From Sporosarcina sp. ANT_H38 (GTDB lineage Bacteria > Bacillota > Bacilli > Bacillales_A > Planococcaceae), in assembly GCF_008369195.1 (NCBI RefSeq), contig NZ_VOBC01000001.1, positions 2,170,001-2,234,000 on the forward strand: a DNA stretch of 64,000 nucleotides, given 5' to 3'. The notes beneath the pieces are model-generated. The model was not told where the DNA came from. It ran no database searches and was given only the letters and a program-made list of their open reading frames with translations. Of this stretch, positions 56,335-64,000 are shown piece after piece. The stretch's first letter is position 1. Each line of letters begins with the position of its first letter. The translations under genes were made by a program, and so were the position numbers.

Positions 56335-58208
56335 TATTGTTTGCCCCCTTTACGTTTCATATCTTTTAAGATGTCTTCTTTCTTAACATAGAAGCCAAGA
56401 TCGTCTTTCAATGAACGCATTGCCATAGCAGCGAAAGTCCATACAAGACCTATTATAAGAAGTGGCATACCCCATGATTCTTCAGTGCGGAACATTGCAC
56501 CAAATCCTGCAATGAACAAACCTAAACTCATCATGAATGGAATGAATGAACCGTTTGGCATATGAATGTCCTGAACCGGTTCAGCCGGAGTAATTCCCGA
56601 CAGATTACCTTCCATTTTTTCAATGTACACTGTATCAAGACCACGTACAAGTGGTGTCTGAGCGAAGTTATAGAATGGCGGTGGTGATTCAATAGCCCAT
56701 TCAAGCGTACGCCCGTCACCCCAAGGGTCATTTCCTACACGTACATTTTTAATTGAAGTTACGATAATATTATACACTAAAACTATAATCCCGATTGCCA
56801 TTAATATGGCTCCAACAGTACTAATTAAGTTTGCCGAGTTCCAACCTTGACCATCCATGTATGTAAATACACGACGCGGCATCCCCCAGAAACCTAACCA
56901 GTGTTGGATTAGGAATGTTAAATGGAAACCGATAAAGAAGAACCAAAACGTTACTTTACCAAGCATTTCATTTAGCATTGTACCGAACATTTTCGGCCAA
57001 TAAAGGTGTGTACCAGCAAGTATACCGAATACAACGCCACCCACAATTACATAGTGGAAGTGAGCAACAACAAAGTATGTGTCATGCAATTGGTAATCAA
57101 GTGGAGCAGTACCTAGCATAACACCCGTAACTCCACCCATAACAAACGTTGGAATGAAGGCTAATCCCCAAAGCATCGGTGTTGTTACTTTTATACTTCC
57201 GCCCCATATGGTGAGAAGCCAGTTAAATATCTTAACTCCTGTAGGTATGGCGATAGCCATTGTCGCTACAGAGAAGATAGCATTTGCTGTTGGCCCAAGA
57301 CCAACTGTAAACATATGGTGAGCCCAAACCATGAAGCCTAAGAACCCAATAAGGACGGTAGCGAATACCATCGCTGAATAACCAAAAAGTCTTTTTCTTG
57401 AGAAGATCGAGAATATCTCTGAGAAAATACCGAAAGCCGGTAAAATAAGAATATATACTTCAGGATGACCAAATATCCAGAATATATGCTCCCAGATAAT
57501 GGTGTTCCCGCCCATTGTATGATCGAAGAAGTTAGCTCCGAACATTCTTTCAAATGTCAGAAGGAAAAGTCCGACAGTAAGTGGTGGGAATGCGAAAAGA
57601 ATCATAGCTGATGCTACAAACGTAGTCCATGTGAATAATGGCATACGCATATAAGTCATCCCTGGTGCACGCATATTGATAATGGTTACAAGGAAGTTAA
57701 TCCCACCCAATAATGTACCACCACCGGCAATTTGAAGACCTATTGCATAAAAATCAACACCATGTCCTTCGGAAGCCATAGCAAGTGACGCGTAAGAAGT
57801 CCAACCAGCATCAGGAACTTGACCCATGAACCATGACATATTTAAGAATACGCCACCAAAGAAGAACATCCAAAACCCTAATGAGTTTAGGAATGGAAAC
57901 GCAACATCACGTGCCCCGATTTGAAGCGGCATGATAGCGTTCATAAATCCAATTAATATAGGCATGGCTGCCAAGAAGATCATCGTCGTTCCGTGCATCG
58001 TAATCATTTGGTTAAATAACCCCGCACTGACGAGATCGTTGTTTGGCGTTAAAAGTTGCAAACGAATGATCATTGCTTCTATACCGCCGACTATGAAGAA
58101 GAATCCTCCACCTAGGAGATAAAGGATACCGATCTTCTTATGGTCGACTGTTGTAAGCCAATCCCATAGCGTTGCGCCAAAACCTCTTTTTTGAGCAACT
58201 GAACTCAA
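56334..58208 (-). CDS. ctaD: Cytochrome c oxidase subunit I
   Basis: Catalytic subunit of the caa3-type terminal oxidase, reducing oxygen to water and pumping protons. It has 624 residues with 14 or so hydrophobic helices. The binuclear-centre ligands are in [27 protein letters not shown], in [10 protein letters not shown] and in [19 protein letters not shown], the last holding the heme a and a3 histidines. The HPEVY motif (His-Tyr crosslink) places it in type A heme-copper oxidases. Operon ctaC-ctaD-ctaE-ctaF. Confidence 0.98.
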   Translation of the reverse strand: MSSVAQKRGFGATLWDWLTTVDHKKIGILYLLGGGFFFIVGGIEAMIIRLQLLTPNNDLVSAGLFNQMITMHGTTMIFLAAMPILIGFMNAIMPLQIGARDVAFPFLNSLGFWMFFFGGVFLNMSWFMGQVPDAGWTSYASLAMASEGHGVDFYAIGLQIAGGGTLLGGINFLVTIINMRAPGMTYMRMPLFTWTTFVASAMILFAFPPLTVGLFLLTFERMFGANFFDHTMGGNTIIWEHIFWIFGHPEVYILILPAFGIFSEIFSIFSRKRLFGYSAMVFATVLIGFLGFMVWAHHMFTVGLGPTANAIFSVATMAIAIPTGVKIFNWLLTIWGGSIKVTTPMLWGLAFIPTFVMGGVTGVMLGTAPLDYQLHDTYFVVAHFHYVIVGGVVFGILAGTHLYWPKMFGTMLNEMLGKVTFWFFFIGFHLTFLIQHWLGFWGMPRRVFTYMDGQGWNSANLISTVGAILMAIGIIVLVYNIIVTSIKNVRVGNDPWGDGRTLEWAIESPPPFYNFAQTPLVRGLDTVYIEKMEGNLSGITPAEPVQDIHMPNGSFIPFMMSLGLFIAGFGAMFRTEESWGMPLLIIGLVWTFAAMAMRSLKDDLGFYVKKEDILKDMKRKGGKQ

Positions 58209-58242
58209 TTTGTTTACCTCCTCTTCAAATTCACGTTAATAG

Positions 58243-59313
58243 TTATTTTTCTACTGAAAGTCCCATGAGGTACTCAGCAATTGCATTTAGTTCTTCGTCA
58301 GAAAGTTTTTCACCGAATGCCGGCATCAAGTTTCCTGGCTTATGTTTTTGAGTGTCTGAAATCCAATCAACTACTTTTTCTTGCGTGTGATCCATGAAAC
58401 CAGCAACACGATTACGGTCACCAAATGACGCTAGGTTTGGTCCAATCGCTCCGCCTTCACCGACTGCAGATGTCGCATGACATGCAATACAGCTTTGTTG
58501 GAACAATTCTTCACCTTGACCGGCTGCAGCAACATCTGTTGTTTCTTCGCCAGTTGCTTGCATTGCTGTAACCCATTTGTCGAATTCAGCACGTGGTAAT
58601 GATTTTACTTTGAAGTCCATAAGTGCGTGTGATGGACCACAAAGCTCCGCACACTTCCCGTAAAACACTCCGTCTTGCACGTCTTGAGATTCTTTATCAA
58701 ACGTTAAATAAAATTTGTTTACGTTTTCAACGTTTGTATCGAGTTTACCTCCGATTGCTGGAATCCAGAAGGAGTGCTTAACATCTGCTGCAAGAAGGTT
58801 GAAATAAACTTTTTCTCCAGTTGGTACAACAAGTTCTTGTGCTGTAACAATTCCGAGAGAAGGGTATTCAAATTCCCACCAGTACAACTTCGCCGTAACA
58901 TCTACGACTATGTTTTCTGACTCTCCATCTTCATTGACTTCATTCATCGCGCTTACATCGCTTAGTTTATATGTGTAATAAACTGTAGGTACCGCGAGAA
59001 GTAAAATAAGGAGAACAGGAATAATTGTCCATACTAATTCTAATGTATGGCTTCCTTCAACTTCTTTAGGAACAAAGTCCTCACCCATTTTCGAGCGTCT
59101 AAAACGAATAACTGCAACTACATAGATAATCACGACTACTAAAATAACCAGTAACATGATTCCTGATGATAACATCAGCAATTTGAATTGATCTTTCCCG
59201 ACTTGACCAGCCGGAAGAAGTGTGGATAGCCCTTCCTGACCACATCCCGCTAGAAACACGGTAAGAGCTGCTAATAAAGAAAAAAGACGCCACTTTTTGA
59301 GTCCTTTCATCAT
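58243..59313 (-). CDS. ctaC: Cytochrome c oxidase subunit II with fused cytochrome c
   Basis: Electron-entry subunit, 356 residues. A lipoprotein signal peptide (SLLAALTVFLAGCGQ, Cys near residue 24) is followed by two helices, the CuA domain with the ligands in YGKCAELCGPSHALMDFKV near residue 220, and a C-terminal cytochrome c with CIACH near residue 275 and a distal Met in GNLMPAFGEKL. The fusion defines the caa3 type. It lies 34 bases ahead of ctaD and follows ctaB. Confidence 0.97.
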   Translation of the reverse strand: MMKGLKKWRLFSLLAALTVFLAGCGQEGLSTLLPAGQVGKDQFKLLMLSSGIMLLVILVVVIIYVVAVIRFRRSKMGEDFVPKEVEGSHTLELVWTIIPVLLILLLAVPTVYYTYKLSDVSAMNEVNEDGESENIVVDVTAKLYWWEFEYPSLGIVTAQELVVPTGEKVYFNLLAADVKHSFWIPAIGGKLDTNVENVNKFYLTFDKESQDVQDGVFYGKCAELCGPSHALMDFKVKSLPRAEFDKWVTAMQATGEETTDVAAAGQGEELFQQSCIACHATSAVGEGGAIGPNLASFGDRNRVAGFMDHTQEKVVDWISDTQKHKPGNLMPAFGEKLSDEELNAIAEYLMGLSVEK

Positions 59314-59413
59314 CGCTTAATGATACCTCTCTTTCTAAAAAAATGTTTTTCTTCTTGTGAGGACTGCTGACCTCTTTATGTGAATTCCTATGCAAAGAAA
59401 GAATTCCAATATG

Positions 59414-60331
59414 TTAGATGAATATCGAGAAGATAATCATGGCAACAAAAAGGATCGTCATGTAATTTAATGAATAGATGAACATACCCGTTGCCCATTT
59501 TATATCATCTTTTGCTTTAAATCCTTTAAGTGCTAAATACAGCCATCCTATATTTAACGCACTCGCAAGTACTAAGAAGCCTACCCCTAGTTCGGTAAGT
59601 AGAAACGGCAATGGAAATAAAAACAGTACCCATGCCAACATCGATTTCTTCGTTCTTGCAAAACCTTTTACAACAGGTAGCATAGGAATATTTGCTGCAC
59701 GGTATTCGTCTGTCCGACGCATCGCTAACGCATAAAAATGCGGCGGTTGCCAAACAAACATAATCAGGAATAGTGCCAAAGCACCTGCACCAAGTGCTGG
59801 TTCGACCGCAGCCCATCCGATTAAAGGTGGAATTGCCCCCGAAATACTACCAACAACTGTGTTGGCGACGTGCCTACGCTTCGACCACATCGAATAGAGT
59901 ACAACATAGCTGAATATACCTGCAAGCCCCCAAAGACCAGCTGCTATAGAAGCAGAAAACAAAAGTACTTCGCCTACAACGATGAAAGTTAACGCAAGTG
60001 TCAATACAGCCGGCCACTTGAATCGTCCGGTAACTGTTGGTCTTGATTTTGTTCTCGTCATAACAGGATCAATATCACGATCAATCAAATTGTTAAGTGC
60101 CGCAGATCCAGCAATTATCAATCCTGATCCGAGAAGAGCGAAGATAAGCAGATCTAGATTATGTAGAAAGTTTGTACCAGTGAACTGAAAAGCAAGAAAA
60201 AGTCCCGTAAAAGTTGTAATCATGTTCGAATTAACAATGCCGATTTTAATGAGCGCAAGGAAGTCCTTATAAAGAGACACCGTTACTGCATCTGATTCGA
60301 CAGGTGTGGATATTGTATGACCATTTGACAA
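59414..60331 (-). CDS. ctaB: Protoheme IX farnesyltransferase, heme O synthase
   Basis: UbiA-family enzyme that farnesylates heme B to heme O, for the oxidase. At 305 residues it has eight or nine membrane helices. The two Asp-rich motifs are NNLIDRDIDPVMTRTKSRPTVTGR near residue 92 and TDEYRAANIPMLPVVKGFARTKK; WQPPHFYALAMRR is typical of heme O synthases. It is divergent from ctaA, whose product uses heme O, with 324 bases between the starts. Confidence 0.96.
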   Translation of the reverse strand: MSNGHTISTPVESDAVTVSLYKDFLALIKIGIVNSNMITTFTGLFLAFQFTGTNFLHNLDLLIFALLGSGLIIAGSAALNNLIDRDIDPVMTRTKSRPTVTGRFKWPAVLTLALTFIVVGEVLLFSASIAAGLWGLAGIFSYVVLYSMWSKRRHVANTVVGSISGAIPPLIGWAAVEPALGAGALALFLIMFVWQPPHFYALAMRRTDEYRAANIPMLPVVKGFARTKKSMLAWVLFLFPLPFLLTELGVGFLVLASALNIGWLYLALKGFKAKDDIKWATGMFIYSLNYMTILFVAMIIFSIFI

Positions 60332-60569
60332 GTTACCCCTCCTTTCAAAGTTATAAGCGATGACCGCTATTGTTAACTATATCGAAATTCGCGAAGTATT
60401 TCTATACATATACAAAATTTCTACTGAATTACTTGAAATTTCGACACATTTAATTAGTAACCACCTCTATAGTAAAACATTTCTCTAGGTCTTTTGTGAA
60501 GCTAATGCGTCTTATTTATGAACAATTTGTGAAATGGAGCGTTACTGAGGCATTTTTAGCCATTCTTCA

Positions 60570-60598
60570 TTGTCTTTTCACTTTATTTTAGTTATCAT
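60570..60598 (+). promoter_or_regulatory. Promoter of ctaA
   Basis: TTGTCT (60570-60575), 17-bp spacer, TATCAT (60593-60598): one mismatch in each box from sigma-A consensus at positions often tolerated. The rest of the 60332-60655 gap is AT-rich; I did not find a clear ctaB promoter or ResD-type sites, though relatives use them. Confidence 0.6.
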
Positions 60599-60655
60599 CA
60601 GAAAAGCAAGGACCTTTTATACGACGGTCATCAATTAAAAAGTAGGTGTTATTTT

Positions 60656-61567
60656 TTGCGATCTAATAAATATTTAAAATGGTTCGGTGTCGCTTCGACT
60701 ATAGGCATGCTTTTAATACTACTCGGAGGGGCGCTCGTAACAAAAACTGACAGTGGCCAAGGCTGCGGAAAACATTGGCCTGGATGTAACGGACAACTTA
60801 TTCCCGACGAGATTACCCCAGAAGTACTTATTGAATTTTCACATCGTCTTGTAACTGGGTCTGTTGGAATATTTATAGTTATATTAGCTGTCTGGTCATG
60901 GAGGTCAATCGGACATATTAGAGAAACAAAATTTTTAGCAGTTTCAGCTGTATTCTTCCTTATATTACAAGCATTGATTGGTGCTGCTCAAGTACTATGG
61001 GGGCAAGGCGATTTCATACTTGCGCTCCATTTCGGAATTTCACTTTTAAGTTTTGCATCAGTCCTTCTTTTAACCCTGCTCATATTTGAAGTGGATCGAA
61101 AGTTTGATGCAGATAAGTTACAAATAGGTAAAAGGTTGAAATGGCATACAATAGGTGTATCCATTTACTCTTACTTTGTAGTTTATACCGGAGCACTCGT
61201 CCGTCATACTGAGTCTGGGCTCGCCTGTCTAGACTGGCCGCTCTGTAAGAATGAAACCTTTGCCCTTCCGCGTAACATGTACGAATGGGTTCAGATGGGT
61301 CACCGTACTGCCGCGGCATTTATTTTCATCTGGTTATTGGTCATCATGATTCATGCAATTCGTCATTACAAAAATCAGCGCGTCATCTATTGGGGCTGGA
61401 GTATCGCATTTATCCTTGTAGCGCTCCAAGCAACAACAGGAATGATGGTTGTTCTGACTAGACTAAACCTTTACATCGCTTTGCTACATTCATTGTTTAT
61501 CACGTTGTTATTCGGTTTGTTGACGTACATGATTCTACTAGTATCTAGAAGTAAACTAACCAAATGA
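60656..61567 (+). CDS. ctaA: Heme A synthase
   Basis: Oxidises the heme O methyl group to formyl, giving heme A. The 303-residue protein has eight helices and the paired histidines: [12 protein letters not shown] near residue 60, LALHFGISL near 125, [12 protein letters not shown] near 215 and LLHSLFI near 278. A cysteine pair in [11 protein letters not shown] and [13 protein letters not shown] on the outer face is typical of the Bacillus type. Start is TTG at 60656, with an AGGTG site. Divergent from ctaB; monocistronic, with its own terminator. Confidence 0.96.
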   Translation: MRSNKYLKWFGVASTIGMLLILLGGALVTKTDSGQGCGKHWPGCNGQLIPDEITPEVLIEFSHRLVTGSVGIFIVILAVWSWRSIGHIRETKFLAVSAVFFLILQALIGAAQVLWGQGDFILALHFGISLLSFASVLLLTLLIFEVDRKFDADKLQIGKRLKWHTIGVSIYSYFVVYTGALVRHTESGLACLDWPLCKNETFALPRNMYEWVQMGHRTAAAFIFIWLLVIMIHAIRHYKNQRVIYWGWSIAFILVALQATTGMMVVLTRLNLYIALLHSLFITLLFGLLTYMILLVSRSKLTK

Positions 61568-61570
61568 ATG

Positions 61571-61600
61571 TAAAGGACTGGCCTCCAGGTCAGTCCTTTC
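61571..61600 (+). terminator. ctaA terminator
   Basis: AAAGGACTG and CAGTCCTTT form a nine-base perfect stem around GCCTCCAGGT; a weaker T-rich tail follows. Confidence 0.8.
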
Positions 61601-61629
61601 TAATTGTCTACCCAACTTATTAGAAAAAA

Positions 61630-61668
61630 TAACAAAGGCACCCGAATTTAATCCGGATGCCCTTGTTA
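61630..61668 (-). terminator. pyc terminator
   Basis: On the minus strand ACAAGGGCATCCGG pairs with CCGGGTGCCTTTGT around a T/A-rich loop, followed by TATTTTTTC. It lies just after the pyc stop. Confidence 0.85.
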
Positions 61669-61674
61669 ACATTA

Positions 61675-64000
61675 TCAATGCTCCAATTCAACGAGCAAAT
61701 CCCCTGTAGCTATTGATTCTCCAGCGGTTACAAATATTTCTTTCACTGTACCATCGAAAGGTGCCTGAATCGTAGTTTCCATTTTCATAGCTTCTGTTAT
61801 AAGCAAGTGTTCGCCTCTCTTCACTTTCGCCCCTTTTGAGACTGCAACTTTCAATACAGTTCCTGGCATAGTAGCAGCAATATGCGCATCATTTGAAGTA
61901 TCCGCTTTTTGTTTCCTAACAGTGACAGATTCTACATTCATATCTTCAATAACCACTTCACGCGGCTGTCCATTTAACTCGAAATAAATGACCCTCGTTG
62001 CATCTGATTGCGGTTTACTAATCGATACAAGCTTAACAATTAAGGTTTTCCCTTTTTCAATCTCCACTTCTATTTCCTCACCGAGACGCATTCCATATAA
62101 GAATTCTGGTGTGTCAATGACAGATACATCACCGAACTCTTTATTGGTCGTGGAATATTCTTTAAAGACTTTCGGATAAAGGGCATATGAAAGTATTTCA
62201 TGACTCGTAACCGGACGCTCTAGCAAGCCATTCAATTCATCCCGCAGCTTTTCGAAATCGACATCTTCCAATAGCTCTCCTGGACGTACAGTAATTGCTT
62301 GTCGTTCTTTTAAAATAATTTTTTGAAGTTCTTCTGGGAATCCACCGTATGGTTGTCCAATATACCCCTCGAAAAATTCAATAACTGATTCCGGGAAGTC
62401 AATTGTCTTTCCGCGAACAAGGACCGACTTTTCATCGAGTTCATTTTGCACCATGAATAATGCCATATCTCCAACCACTTTGGATGAAGGCGTCACTTTC
62501 ACGACGTCACCGAATAATAAGTTCACACGAGAATACATATCCTTCACTTCTTCCCAGCGCTCCCCTAAACCTACCGCCCTTGCTTGTTGCTGAAGGTTAG
62601 AATACTGACCGCCAGGCATTTCGTGAACATAAATTTCCGAATGCGGACTCATCATACCACTTTCAAAGTGCTGATAATACTTCCTAACATCTTCCCAGTA
62701 ATACGATAAGTTCTCAAGCGATTTCACATTTGCACGTACATTGCGCTTACCACCTTGTAACGCATAGTGTAAAGAGCTTGCCGACGGTTGTGAAGTTAGG
62801 CCAGCCATCGAACCTAAAGCCGTGTCAACGATGTCTACGCCAGCCTCAATCGCTTTAGCATACATATAGATACCGTTCCCACTCGTATCATGTGAATGCA
62901 AATGAATAGGGATATCAACCGTAGCTTTCAATTCAGAAACAAGGCGATATGCAGCTTCCGGTTTTAAAAGACCGGCCATATCTTTGATAGCAAGAATATG
63001 GGCTCCGGCTGACTCAAGTTCTTTTGCCATATTTTTATAATAATTTACCGTGTATTTCGCTCGAGAATCGTTAAGAATATCCCCTGTATAGCAAATTGCC
63101 GCTTCCGCAACTTTTCCTGCTTCCCGTGTAGCGTCAATTGCGACTTCCATGCCTTTTATCCAATTCAAACTGTCGAAGATACGGAATACATCAATACCGG
63201 CATCAGCTGACTTTTTAACAAACTCACGGATAACATTGTCCGGGTAATTCGTATAACCTACAGCATTTGCACCGCGGAAAAGCATTTGGAAAAGCACATT
63301 AGGAATTTGTTGACGCAGTTTTAACAACCTGTCCCATGGATCTTCTTTCAGGAACCTATAAGCAACATCAAATGTCGCCCCGCCCCACATTTCATAAGAA
63401 AACAGATCAGGCATCAGTCTTGCCGACTCGGCCGCAATTGACGTCATATCCGAAGTACGAACCCGCGTAGCTAACAAGGATTGGTGTGCATCACGGAATG
63501 TTGTATCCGTCAGCAGTACATCATCTTGTTCTTTGATCCACTTGATAAGTCCTTCTGCCCCCCGCTCGTCCAAAATCTGTTTTGTACCCGGTTTTGGCGG
63601 AGTAAGAAGGTCAACTATTGGTTTTCTTACAGGATGAAGTACCGGTTTCGACTGTTTACCGATTCCCGGGAATCCATTAACGGTAACATTTCCAATATAA
63701 TTCAACATCTTCGTTCCTCGGTCTTTACGGTTTGGGAACAGGAACAATTCCGGCGTCGAATCAATAAAACTCGTATTATAATTCCCTGTTAAGAAGTTTT
63801 TATGCTTCACAACATTCCCAAGAAACGGGATATTCGTTTTGATGCCTCGAATCCTAAACTCTTGTAAGTTTCTGTCCATCTTGGAAGCCGCTTCACGGAA
63901 CGTCATACCCCATGTAGACACTTTAACTAGTAAAGAATCATAATACGGCGTGATGACAGCACCTTGGAACCCGTTACCCGCGTCAAGACGGACACCGAAT
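61675..64000 (-). CDS. pyc: Pyruvate carboxylase, 5' end beyond window
   Basis: Biotin enzyme that makes oxaloacetate from pyruvate, replenishing the TCA cycle. The visible part starts inside the biotin carboxylase domain (FGVRLDAGNGFQGAVITPYYDSLLVKV in my translation up to 64000), then the carboxyltransferase with LLTDTTFRDAHQSLLATRVRT and a metal-site region DTSGNGIYM, and the C-terminal biotinyl domain with ITEAMKMETTIQAPF. About 775 codons of the usual 1,145 are present. The reading frame remains open to the window edge. Upstream of ctaA as in B. subtilis (pycA-ctaA). Confidence 0.97.
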   Translation of the reverse strand, partial: FGVRLDAGNGFQGAVITPYYDSLLVKVSTWGMTFREAASKMDRNLQEFRIRGIKTNIPFLGNVVKHKNFLTGNYNTSFIDSTPELFLFPNRKDRGTKMLNYIGNVTVNGFPGIGKQSKPVLHPVRKPIVDLLTPPKPGTKQILDERGAEGLIKWIKEQDDVLLTDTTFRDAHQSLLATRVRTSDMTSIAAESARLMPDLFSYEMWGGATFDVAYRFLKEDPWDRLLKLRQQIPNVLFQMLFRGANAVGYTNYPDNVIREFVKKSADAGIDVFRIFDSLNWIKGMEVAIDATREAGKVAEAAICYTGDILNDSRAKYTVNYYKNMAKELESAGAHILAIKDMAGLLKPEAAYRLVSELKATVDIPIHLHSHDTSGNGIYMYAKAIEAGVDIVDTALGSMAGLTSQPSASSLHYALQGGKRNVRANVKSLENLSYYWEDVRKYYQHFESGMMSPHSEIYVHEMPGGQYSNLQQQARAVGLGERWEEVKDMYSRVNLLFGDVVKVTPSSKVVGDMALFMVQNELDEKSVLVRGKTIDFPESVIEFFEGYIGQPYGGFPEELQKIILKERQAITVRPGELLEDVDFEKLRDELNGLLERPVTSHEILSYALYPKVFKEYSTTNKEFGDVSVIDTPEFLYGMRLGEEIEVEIEKGKTLIVKLVSISKPQSDATRVIYFELNGQPREVVIEDMNVESVTVRKQKADTSNDAHIAATMPGTVLKVAVSKGAKVKRGEHLLITEAMKMETTIQAPFDGTVKEIFVTAGESIATGDLLVELEH

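Overview
The window looks like chromosomal backbone DNA from an endospore-forming member of the Bacillales. The gene order follows Bacillus subtilis closely (pyr, lspA-ileS-divIVA, ylm genes, sigG-sigE-spoIIGA, ftsZ-ftsA-dcw, mraZ, ylb genes, cta genes, pyc). Gaps in the dcw cluster, the bshC/DUF3397 arrangement, the dispersed hairpin repeats and the codon style suggest a Sporosarcina-like Planococcaceae; that assignment is inference. No rRNA, tRNA, transposase, phage or CRISPR array was seen.

Layout. 1-3874: pyrimidine operon pyrR-pyrP-pyrB-pyrC (minus strand) with two PyrR attenuators. 3855-9354: rluD, lspA, ileS under an isoleucine T-box, divIVA. 9626-12212: ylmH, ylmG, sepF, ylmE, ylmC. 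12294-14722: sporulation sigma factors sigG and sigE and the processing protease spoIIGA, with sigma-F-like and Spo0A-like sites. 15159-29941: ftsZ, ftsA, sbp, ylxX, ylxW, divIB, spoVE/ftsW, murD, mraY, spoVD, pbpB, ftsL, rsmH, mraZ; murE, murG and murB are absent from their usual places. 30135-33135: bshC, a DUF3397 protein and a panE-type reductase. 33425-37887: an acyl-CoA carboxylase gene set with an enoyl-CoA hydratase. 38060-51264: rpmF and the ylb region (ylbN, ylbM, ylbL, ylbJ, coaD, rsmD, ylbG, ylbF, ylbC), into which a glycerophosphodiesterase, a stand-alone MurE and a short aspartokinase-like gene are set. 51500-53396: yugN-like gene and an AI-2E-family permease. 53440-61567: heme A and cytochrome caa3 oxidase genes. 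61675-64000: pyruvate carboxylase, cut by the window end.

The most interesting signal is the divergent pair at 47898-50180: a MurE with the diaminopimelate-type DNPR motif, outside the dcw cluster, head to head with an aspartokinase-like protein that has no ACT domains. The short region between them carries an inverted repeat that reads as a sigma-K/sigma-E-like -10 box in both directions. In relatives whose vegetative wall contains lysine but whose spore cortex contains diaminopimelate, this would make sense as a mother-cell cortex-precursor module. Other signals are a dispersed multi-hairpin repeat that sits, in a constant orientation, just upstream of several genes' ribosome-binding sites; a 21-bp tandem-repeat family at two loci; and two cell-wall genes (rsmH and spoVD) with no ATG, GTG or TTG start in a credible place.
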